NCBI RefSeq assembly: GCF_963169125.1
Contig: NC_084795.1
Location: 145,303,766-145,367,765 of the forward strand
DNA: 64,000 bases
Origin: Humulus lupulus
Taxonomy: Eukaryota > Streptophyta > Magnoliopsida > Rosales > Cannabaceae
Reading direction: 5' to 3'
Positions 57,301 to 64,000 of the stretch are shown one piece after another. The notes beneath the pieces are model-generated. The model made no database searches, was not told where the DNA came from, and saw nothing but the letters and a program-made list of their open reading frames with translations. The first letter of the stretch is position 1, and every line of letters begins with the position of its first letter. The translations under genes were made by a program, and so were the position numbers.

Positions 57301-59687
57301 ACCAACAATTTCTTAGTTTTTCCATGCCACTTCATCAGTTTGGCTTTTTATCAGTCTTGTTGAACAGATTACTTTACGATCCACCTTAAATGTGGCTTTT
57401 TTTTTATGTTCAAAGCAGTGTTCTTTCCATAACCTAGTTTGCCACCATTATCAGAATGTTCCAGTGTGGGTTTAGTGGGTTTAGTAGTACATCAACAAGC
57501 GCTTCCCTCATTTATATAATTGGTCAACTATAACACTGTCAGGCTGGTTGTGGAAAGTTTTAGAATAAGATTTATGAATTTTTAAATTGCAAATTCTCCT
57601 AGAGTAGGGTGTTTTTTCCCCTCTAAACATAAATTAGGGCTCCCCTCCTGCCTAACCCTATTATGTTTGGAGAGCAGAAGACTATAGCATTTGCTATGTA
57701 GTTGCTTAAGAGGGTCTTGAACCTTAGACCTTGCAGGAGTAAATTACAAGCCTGACCATTTGAGCTACCCTCTTGAGTCATAGAGTTTGGGGTTTTGGAC
57801 ATGTATATTACTTCCTATTTAGTTTGGTGCCTTTCCTGTCCTGTGATGTTTTTTGCCTTCATGTTCTGAAGATCTCCACAGAACTAGCAAATAAAGGTTT
57901 TAGGGAATTTGAACTAATGATATCAATACAAATTAAAATTAATGGCTTTGAAATGAAAAGATACCTTAACATTGTGAATTTCCTATTCAATTTGTGATGC
58001 CAATTAATTTTTTTAAAAATGGCTTATTTTGTTAATCGGACTAATAATTATTCTGTTAATGAGCAGCATACAGTAATATATATACAAAAGGATATCATAT
58101 AGGATTCATATATGGTTAAATAAATCACATATGTTTTATCTTTCAACTGTGAATGACTACAGAGCTGGTGCAACCAGTTAATACTCAAATCTAAATAGAG
58201 GTTCTAAATAAATACTTTAAACTCTAACAAATAAAATGTCTATTTTTTTAGGCTTCATCAGGTTCGGCTTAAAATCTATGAACTACTTGTCAATTGTATA
58301 CCTCCGGAGATCATCTTGAAGGTAAATACTTTCCATTTTATTGCTTGCTACAAATTTTTATCCATTTTTATTCAACTTTTGGTGTTGCATCAGAGGCTGC
58401 TTTATGAGTTACTGAGGAAATTAGACGCAGAATTGAAGCACGAGGTCTGCCACTGGGCAGCATATTATGTAAGCTCATCATTCCCAGTACTGACTATGGA
58501 CCAAACACCAACCTTCCTATTATTTTGTATTCTTTTTTTTTTCTTGAAATATTTATTTGAGAGAGAAAAGAGAAAACGAGGTGTGGGTTTGGTTTAATAT
58601 TTGCAATTTGCTTCTGGTGTTTAATTATTAGGACTGAAATTTAACTTTTGGTAACAAATTAAGCAACTTTGTGGATATATGTAAGCATGGGTTTGACAAA
58701 GTCTCATTAGTTTTAAGAAAATAATTTCACTTGGATTGAGAGAAATGACAGATTATTAGGTGTTGAAACATTGGGTCTCTGATAAATGGCAGATATTGTT
58801 TCAACTTTCTTCCAAGTGATTAAATCTGCTTCTGAATTTTCTGCTGTTAAGTTTGTTTTTTGAAATACACCAACTAGGGTCTTCAATGAATACTAGAGAT
58901 AATAGACAAAATCATAGAGGAAGTTGAGAATAGAAGACAATAAAAATAACTAGGCAGATCTAATATATGATATTGAATGAACAAAATGATAAGAACACAC
59001 AAGAACATGAGGTATTTGAGAGACTTCAACTCTCCCAAGTATTACTGTTCAATTCATTACAATCATCATGCCCTCTTCATTCTTCTTATCCTTCTATTTA
59101 TACCATCATATTCCAGCTCATTCACTACCGTCACTATAATGACCCATATACCCTTTTATGTTCCTATATTCTACCAATCCCGGGGTCTATCATTTTTATT
59201 TGTAGAATGGTTAATAGTGATTTACTGGCTAAGTGGGCTAGTTCTTCTTGCTCCGAGTGTGTCATCCGTGGGAGCACCCGCTGTGGTGGCCAAAATTTTC
59301 TCTTCGTCATTTTTTTAACATATGTCAGGAACAAGAAATTCTATTCATCTTAATGAAGGTCATGATGTTTTCCCATAAAGAAAAAGCTTATGTGGCGGGT
59401 TTGCCTGATGAAAATAGGATGTATTTTCTGTTATCTATCTGTTTTCATTTGTATTTTTCGTTTTCTGCAGGAACACAGAATGCGACTTGGACAAAAAGCT
59501 ATATTTCACATTGAAGGTACATTTCAGTTTTCAGTAAACTATGGCATTATTAGATGCGCTATGAGCTTGCATAACCAAGTGCATCATGTATCTTTATCTG
59601 CCCTAACTTTTTTTTTTAATCTTTTCAGCATTTGTGGCCAAGTTCATGAGCATTTACAAGTCTTTTCTTATTGCAACATTCGGCTGA
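45393..59687 (+). CDS. RFC3: Replication factor C subunit 3, complete 11-exon gene
   Basis: RFC3 is a small subunit of the nuclear RFC clamp loader, an AAA+ machine that opens the PCNA ring and loads it at primer-template junctions. Exons: 45393-45476, 45577-45687, 45954-45986, 51477-51645, 52181-52362, 56049-56185, 56286-56384, 58252-58321, 58394-58468, 59471-59516, 59629-59687. All introns are GT-AG and the exons join to 1065 nt, 354 residues plus TGA, the usual family length, with no internal stop. Visible motifs are [10 protein letters not shown] at the start, Walker [10 protein letters not shown] (residues 41-49), Walker B-like [10 protein letters not shown] (133-142), sensor-1 Asn in CCNSSSK (168) and the SRC motif (179-181). 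The end [13 protein letters not shown] matches the collar domain. Exon 3 is only 33 nt. Introns 3 and 5 are swollen by transposons, but splice sites are intact. Confidence 0.96.
46048..46229 (-). repeat. 3' LTR of the intronic copia
   Basis: The 182-bp LTR reads TATTATGAGAAATGG... to ...ATTCCAATA on the plus strand and matches 50864-51043. The right side is followed by CACCCCCTCAAG, the complement of the polypurine tract. Short LTRs of this kind are common in small plant copia elements. Confidence 0.93.
46314..47900 (-). pseudogene. Intronic copia RT and RNase H
   Basis: On the minus strand, RT begins with [19 protein letters not shown] and continues with [11 protein letters not shown] (near 47470-47500) and the active site [11 protein letters not shown] (near 47210-47240). 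After [17 protein letters not shown] comes RNase H with [24 protein letters not shown] and [10 protein letters not shown] (46370-46550). A ~20-bp duplication (GCTTTTGGGTGTAGCCTTTA) near 47600-47655 and several stops break it. Confidence 0.85.
47901..49244 (-). pseudogene. Intronic copia integrase and pre-integrase domain
   Basis: The pre-integrase motif reads [13 protein letters not shown] (48940-48980). The core carries VRYDNAKEF with the second Asp (near 48600), and the catalytic-Glu motif reads [11 protein letters not shown], with Asp in place of the expected Glu (near 48490-48530). Multiple stops and shifts separate the pieces. The 3' part down to about 47901 is the integrase-RT linker with [13 protein letters not shown] words. 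Confidence 0.8.
49245..50754 (-). pseudogene. Intronic copia gag and protease
   Basis: A likely gag start [13 protein letters not shown] is at 50754; a Pro/Ser-rich N-terminus leads to the gag core ([40 protein letters not shown] near 49985-50040). The zinc knuckle region reads [14 protein letters not shown], with Tyr where the second Cys should be. The protease motif [14 protein letters not shown] lies near 49345-49385. Several shifts split these parts. The upstream ATG at 50826 lies outside the conserved gag start. Confidence 0.82.
50851..50863 (-). other. Primer-binding site of the intronic copia
   Basis: Read on the minus strand, TGGTATCAGATGC directly adjoins the LTR end at 50864. It fits the initiator-Met tRNA site except near its end. 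Confidence 0.9.
50864..51043 (-). repeat. 5' LTR of the intronic copia
   Basis: A 180-bp LTR matching 46048-46229, with about ten substitutions and a 2-bp difference (ACACATCAAA here, ACACATATCAAA there). It ends TTCTAATA on the plus strand, before the GTTTC duplication. Confidence 0.93.
51719..51816 (+). repeat. 30-bp perfect direct repeat in RFC3 intron 4
   Basis: GATGTTGTTATTCAATAAAT and its continuation to GATATTT occur at 51719-51748 and again at 51787-51816, 68 bp apart. Intron 4 (51646-52180) otherwise shows nothing but AT-rich sequence. A perfect copy at this spacing suggests a recent local duplication. Confidence 0.9.
53094..54422. mobile_element. Non-autonomous hAT element
   Basis: Terminal inverted repeats CAATGTTTAAAA/TTTTAAACATTG are flanked by a perfect 8-bp duplication GCTTTTGG (53086-53093 and 54423-54430), the hAT hallmark. 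Both subterminal zones are packed with GAGGCG/CGCCTC words, including the palindrome GAGGCGTACGCCTC at 53163-53176 and similar words at 53224 and 54330-54390. No transposase is present. A 363-bp MITE plus its duplication is nested inside, so the element itself was about 957 bp. Confidence 0.92.
53722..54084. mobile_element. Mutator-type MITE nested in the hAT element
   Basis: The 363-bp element is almost entirely two inverted arms of about 150 bp beginning GGGATATTTGTGGCATAAG on the left and GGGATAATTGCGGCATAAG on the right (complement). A perfect 9-bp duplication TTTACAATA lies at 53713-53721 and 54085-54093. Long arms and a 9-bp duplication are typical of Mutator-like miniature elements. 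It has no coding capacity. Confidence 0.95.
54710..54799 (+). repeat. 37-bp direct duplication in intron 5
   Basis: TCAATTTGGGGAAACTTGTA and the following 17 bases are repeated without mismatch with an offset of 53 bp. Both copies are followed by TCTAAGTT-like sequence, so the duplicated unit may be slightly longer. Confidence 0.88.
55030..55830 (-). pseudogene. LINE (non-LTR) ORF2 fragment, C-terminal region
   Basis: On the minus strand, broken frames read [20 protein letters not shown] with KALLKKWL and TLWHKVIKG, the pattern of the C-terminal part of plant L1-type RT proteins, followed by [16 protein letters not shown] ~205-bp segment with this motif is present twice in tandem (about 55240-55444 and 55445-55650). 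No endonuclease, RT active site or poly-A tail was recognised, so this is an old 3'-ORF remnant. Confidence 0.7.
56385..58251 (+). other. RFC3 intron 7, 1.87 kb
   Basis: Donor GTTTGT and acceptor TTTTAG. AT-rich; I recognise no transposon with clear ends. A segment near 57640-57780 has a phrase (CTTGAACCTTAGACCTTGC) often seen in plant dispersed repeats but no boundaries could be drawn. Open stretches here are chance. Confidence 0.7.
58469..59470 (+). other. RFC3 intron 9, 1.0 kb, possible short LTR remnant
   Basis: Donor GTAAGC and acceptor CTGCAG. From about 58890 to 59250 the sequence looks unlike the surrounding intron and has, on the minus strand, a TATAAATAGAAGG box near 59095, as in a short LTR or TRIM-like repeat. 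No terminal duplication could be confirmed, so this stays tentative. Confidence 0.45.
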
Positions 59688-61849
59688 GTAATCGGATGTA
59701 GAAGTGTGTCGGAAAGGTTTTGTAACTAACATTTTTACTCGATTCCATTGTCCTAGACTCTTTACGATGTCGTGCAAGGTGGCAATAAGGTCCTGATGAG
59801 TACTCTTGTTTAATTGTGAAAAGGATGTGTTAAACCTATTTTCAACGAGGAAAGATCTGAACAGTATGTTCCGTTTTGGAAACCTGATTGCAGTGTGTAG
59901 TTAGGTTGAAGTTCCAAGAAGAGTGAAATGTCACATAAATTACGGAGGAATTGCTCTTCATAAGCCATTTGAAGAAAATGAGTTTGTTCTCAGAAAAAGC
60001 AATGATAATTATAATTTAGTTTAAGCACAAAAGGATTATCTTAACGCACGTAAGCTGTCACTTAAAGCACTAGGTATATAAGCTCGACTCTATTAATAAT
60101 TTTTCTCAAATAGACCTCTAAGATCTCAGTTTTAATCCAATTCTAATACACACCGGTCGACAAACTTAAACAAACTTTAACTGTTTTATTAAGTCGGATT
60201 AATTAAATAAACTTAAAATTTCATTAGTAGAAAAATATTTATTTAGTAAGTCCAAAATTCTTTAATTTAGTTTTTTCAGAAAAATAAGGTAATACTAGGT
60301 GAAGAATACAACTTTAAAGAAAATGACAATTATAAGTCTAGAAATCCATAATTTAAATTTGGGAATAATAAGTTTGATTTCATTTACTTCTCAATAAATT
60401 AATTAGCTAAGAATTTTTTAAAAAAAGTTTCAAACTAATCATAACCATAGCTAAAGTGGTACATTTTGAGTCACCAAAAAGTTTAAGATAAATCATAAAC
60501 AAGTTTCTTACTTTGAGTTTTTAAACTAAATTAAACAAGTTTTACACTTGGTAAAAATGAGGTTTTTGACATTTAAAGTCACACACTCATATTCCGGATT
60601 TAAAATTTGATAATCCATAATTTAAAATTTACTCATTAATTATTTAATAAAGTTTTTGGATCACCACTTCAATATATCAAGAATGCTCCCAAATTTTTAG
60701 GTAAAAAAAATCATTTTTACTTGGTTAAATACTTTTCCAAAACTCAGAGGTTAAACTGACCAATTTTCAAAATCCAAATTTTCTTACCAACTTTAACAAG
60801 TTATAATTTTCTAACCCCTTAAGGATTCTTTTACAAAAAATTTCAGATTCAATCTTGAACATATTATTAAAGTTCTTGCAAATTTTAGATAAAAATGAAT
60901 TGTTTTGGTTAGCAAACTTGATGTTCAACAATCAGACCTAAAACTAAAAATATGAATTTCTCCATATTGCAACATCTTTTTAAAATGACAATATCTTTGT
61001 GGATATAAAACCTTTTTGAACGTTTTAAGTGTCTAAAATCATCCACTCTTTCCAAATAATACTATGGTAATATAAATTTTTAGAGACAACACATTCAAGG
61101 TTTTGCTTGACCATTTGGAAGTCAAGACTATAATTTTGGCAGCAAACCTTTTGTGCAAACCCTAAAGGAACTTTGGATTCCTCAACTAAAATCATCACAA
61201 ACAATATGCATGCATCATCAAACAAAATAATTTACCTTATTACATCACAACAAAAGGAATTAAACACTAAAATAATACATGCAACTACCCTATACATTTC
61301 TCTACACACCAAAGTCACAAATTTGACCTTTGATATCTCAAAGTTTGATTTAGGCCCTAGCTCCTTGGATTCCTCAATTACTCAAGCACTTGAATACCTT
61401 CAACACTCCCCAAACAACACAAATATCTGATCCTACTAGCTCTAAGAATGGAAAGAAAGAAAATGGAAGTTAACTTTTGAAGCTTAAAGAGATTACCTTT
61501 CAAGTGTGCTTGCATGCACACACTTTGATTTTTATGCCTCTGGAGTGTTCTCTACTCCTTGAACCTTATATGCAAGTGAGGAAATAAAGGTTTAGTGGAC
61601 AAAACAGTAGAGAATACCTCTATGAAGGTTAAGCCAAGATGAGAGAAAGAACGTAGAAAACTCACATTGATTCTCTTTTGGTTGCAGCACAAGCTTAAGC
61701 TTGTGAAATACTTCAAGAATTTCTTAGAGAAAATGATGAGTTTTTTCTTATAGAGAAGGTGGAGATAATTAGTGTTTAGAGAGAGAATGATCAGCTGAAA
61801 ATGAAAATGAAAGATAAGGTTTTCAGCTTGAGTTCTTGTTGGGTTTTGT
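59688..61849. other. RFC3 3' flank and AT-rich repeat-like DNA
   Basis: The first ~300 bp after the stop should hold the 3' UTR; no strong AATAAA signal was seen, only AATAAG near 59783. From about 60050 to 61800 the sequence is AT-rich. Its right part contains AGAGATTACCTTTC and GAGAATACCTC words (61485-61620) that resemble splice-donor complements in the minus-oriented LTRs here, so it may be an old minus-strand LTR. No gene seen. Confidence 0.45.
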
Positions 61850-63150
61850 TGGTTTGATTTTGGGGTTAATTGGATTGGTTTTTGAGGTAAAAATGGTGAG
61901 TTTTTCTAGGCTCGAGGGGTCGGGTCGCGGCGCTGTTCTTGCTTATCCGCGACCCCTTAGAACATAGGGGCGTCTGGAATTGGAGGCACGCTGCGGTGCC
62001 CTTCAGAAAGGACCGCGGCGCGTGTAGGCTGATTTGAGGCAGGGCCTCGAGTTGAGCTGGGGGCCGCAACATGAGTTCCTAGGGCCGCGTCGCTTAGTGC
62101 ATTTTTGTGTTCTAAAGAGGTTTTAGGCTCAGGAATTCAATAGTTAAGGCTCAGGATAGATTTCATCACCTGGATTGATAGAATTCAATGTCCAGGAGAC
62201 TAGAATTATGACCCAAAGCTATTCAATGGATTAGAACTTGATGGGTGGAAATTGTTAATGCGTTGTGACTAGGGTTTTGGCGAGGCTCGGACTATGAGAC
62301 TGTGCTCGGGACATCGGTGCTTGGAAAGCTTGGGACACAGGTAAGAAAACTACTGATCCCATAGAGCTTGAGTTGCAGGGCACGACCCTTAAAGATTGAG
62401 TTGCAGGGCTCGACCCTATATGATTGTGTTGCAGGGCATAGCTCTTTGATTGAATTTATATGTGTTTAAGTATCAGTTTATTTATATTATGTGTACATAT
62501 AAATTAATGAACGACGATGGCTGGGAAAAGCGAAGGTCGAGAACGGCAAGGGGCTGGGAGCAGCATTTAGCACTCGGAGTGCAAGTTGCCAGGGCGAGAC
62601 CCCAAAGGATACCTGGGATATCCTCACGGTGCGGACTGCGAACCCAGGGCCTGGTAAAGCGCCTGGGACGGCATGGCCGTACGTGTATAGCCTGATGATG
62701 GCTTGTTTATATGTTAAGTGTTTGATATGCATATATTATCTGCTTGTGAGGGTTTTCTTGCTGGGCTACGACTCACGGGTGCTCTATGGTGCAGGTAAAG
62801 GCAAGGGGAAAGTCGACCAACCTTGAGTATGGTGAGCGTGATGAGCGATGCGTACATGTCTGGTCTGCTTGGCTGCCACGCCTAGGGGTACTTTTGGGGG
62901 ATGATTGTACTAAACTTAAATTTTGTCATTTAGTCGACTATGGTTATATTTTTGAATTGCAAATATTTCTAAACAATATTTTTGGGATCCCAAATGTTAA
63001 ACGCTTTATAATTTTCAATGAATGGTTTATGTTCAAGTTTATGACTCTGATTATGGTTTAATTACACTTTTGTTCTAAAACCTCGATTAGCGAGTTAATT
63101 GCACATTTTAAACTCACTTAGTAACGGTTCTAAGGCAGTAGGGCGTTACA
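61850..63150 (+). repeat. 5' LTR (3' portion) of another Tekay-type element
   Basis: The end GGGCGTTACA at 63141-63150 is directly followed by a primer site. Upstream come the landmarks of the group in order: GGTCGGGTCGCGGCG island (61917-62095), the conserved 68-nt block 62273-62340 before GTAAGAAAAC, a short tandem repeat (62370-62451), the AACGGCAAGGGGC region and the CTACGACTCACGGGTGC block (62760-62790). The LTR start is not visible; similarity fades before about 61850, so the 5' part is truncated or interrupted. Confidence 0.82.
62370..62451 (+). repeat. 28-bp tandem repeat in the LTR
   Basis: GAGTTGCAGGGCACGACCCT, GAGTTGCAGGGCTCGACCCT and GTGTTGCAGGGCATAGCTCT start at 62370, 62398 and 62426. 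Single- or two-copy relatives (GCGGGGCACGGCCCTA; GCCGGGCATGGCCCT) occur at the same place in the LTR at 6781. Confidence 0.85.
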
Positions 63151-63153
63151 ACT

Positions 63154-63166
63154 TGGTATCAGAGCG
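63154..63166 (+). other. Primer-binding site of the right-end Tekay-type element
   Basis: TGGTATCAGAGCG starts three bases after the LTR end, matching the initiator-Met tRNA site for its first twelve bases. Confidence 0.88.
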
Positions 63167-63490
63167 AGCCAAGGTTTATGGTTTCTGGAGAATGACCGAA
63201 CATGTACGCTCGCTGTTAGTGGCAAGCTCGACTCAGGATTGGTTGGTAACAATTGAATTGTATGTTTGATTATGTGCTTAAATGCCCTGTTTGCCTGCTT
63301 ATTCCATATAGAGCATGATGAATGATTTAACGTATGCATGATGTCAGGGCATGGCCCGTTGTGTGTTATATGCTATCTGTGTGTTATGTGGATTGTTGCT
63401 CATGGTTGACTGATGTGATTGGGAGGTGGTTTTGGATGTTTTTATCATGACTGATGAGCGGCGTCATTGATTGCAGGCATATTTGTTGAG
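63167..63490 (+). other. Leader of the right-end Tekay-type element
   Basis: About 320 bp homologous to 18248-18567 (shared ATGTACGC, TCAGGGCATGGCCCGTTGTG and GATGAGCGGYGTCA). It ends with ATTGCAGGCATAT just before the gag ATG. No gene. Confidence 0.6.
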
Positions 63491-64000
63491 ATGCCTCGAC
63501 AATCATCTAGACTCCATGACTGTCGGGCAGAGGATGATAACCAGGGTCAGCACCCTCCACCTGCCCCACAAAATTGGCAACAAATGTTTGCCGAAATGGA
63601 AGCAAGATTGCAACGAACAGAAGAAGAGCCCCGACAGTTCAAGCAACAGGCCTCTCCACAAGTCACTGGGTTGTCAATTCAGCAGGTTATGGCGCCAGTG
63701 CCAGTTCAACCTGCTGTGGAGAACAAGTGGGAACCTTTATATGAGAGATTCAGAAAGCAGCATCCTCCCACCTTTGAGGGTGGACCAAACCCACTGCGGG
63801 CAGAGCAGTGGATGAATATGATTTCCTCTATTCTCGATTTTATGAGGGTTAAGGGGAACGAGAGGGTAGCTTGTGCAAGCTACATGTTCAGAGAGGATGC
63901 CTGCATCTGGTAGGATGTAGTAGTTCAGAGGAGAAATGTGACAGCTATGACCTGGGAAGAGTTCAAGAACATCTTCAATGAGAAGTATTATAGTGTTGTA
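63491..64000 (+). pseudogene. Tekay gag, running off the window
   Basis: The frame starts MPRQSSRLHDCRAEDD and follows the gag at 18568 closely (PAVENKWEPLYERFRKQ; HPPTFEGGPNPLRAEQW). It is better preserved than that copy, without its early stop, but has an in-frame TAG at about 63911 (ACIW then stop) where the other has Trp. The sequence continues as gag (TWEEFKNIFNEKYY) to the window end, so most of the element lies outside. Confidence 0.87.

Noticed and set aside
58967..59353. Two overlapping frames in RFC3 intron 9
   Set aside because: Different frames over the same low-complexity intron sequence; exon 9 to exon 10 splicing is clear.

Overview
The window is nuclear DNA of a flowering plant, most likely a eudicot. 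Evidence: nested Ty3/gypsy and Ty1/copia LTR retrotransposons with plant lineage marks (Tat dual RNase H, Tekay-type chromodomain integrase, initiator-Met tRNA primer sites), plant-type hAT and Mutator miniature elements, and one host gene with short exons and AT-rich GT-AG introns. The species cannot be read from the sequence. No rRNA, tRNA, CRISPR array or bacterial-type operon was seen.

Left part (1-9088): a broken Tat-lineage Ty3/gypsy element on the minus strand (integrase, second RNase H, RT, protease, gag), split inside RT by a copia solo LTR (2389-4217) with a recognisable 5-bp target duplication. It is followed by the 3' tail and LTR of a Tekay-related gypsy element (5896-9088).

Middle (9089-38017): a four-level nest. 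A Ty1/copia element (plus) carries a Tekay-type gypsy element (15855-34661, plus), which carries a 9.15-kb coding-poor LTR element on the minus strand (20562-29713). The copia 3' LTR also holds a Tat-type solo LTR (36748-37630). Most insertions are proven by 5-bp target duplications and by reading frames that resume across the insert. The copia itself sits in a minus-strand copia LTR fragment (38018-38562), which lies in the 3' half of a Retand/Tat element (38563-44182) with the antisense extra ORF, repeat-rich 3' region, polypurine tract and 3' LTR typical of that lineage.

Right part: an inverted-repeat element (44671-45050), then the only host gene, an intact replication factor C subunit 3 gene (RFC3) in 11 exons from 45393 to 59687. 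The exons join into an uninterrupted 354-residue frame. Its introns hold a complete 5.0-kb copia with non-canonical LTR ends (intron 3), a non-autonomous hAT element with a Mutator-type MITE nested inside, and a LINE fragment (intron 5). An E2F-type site lies about 100 bp upstream of the start codon, fitting an S-phase clamp-loader gene. After 1-2 kb of AT-rich sequence, another Tekay-type LTR, primer site and gag run off the window end (about 61850-64000).

The most unusual pattern is a 68-71 nt block found in all six LTR copies of the Tekay-like group, always bounded by TAG upstream and a consensus splice donor (GTAAGAAA) downstream, shared by autonomous and coding-poor elements. No clearly new biological system was found beyond this.
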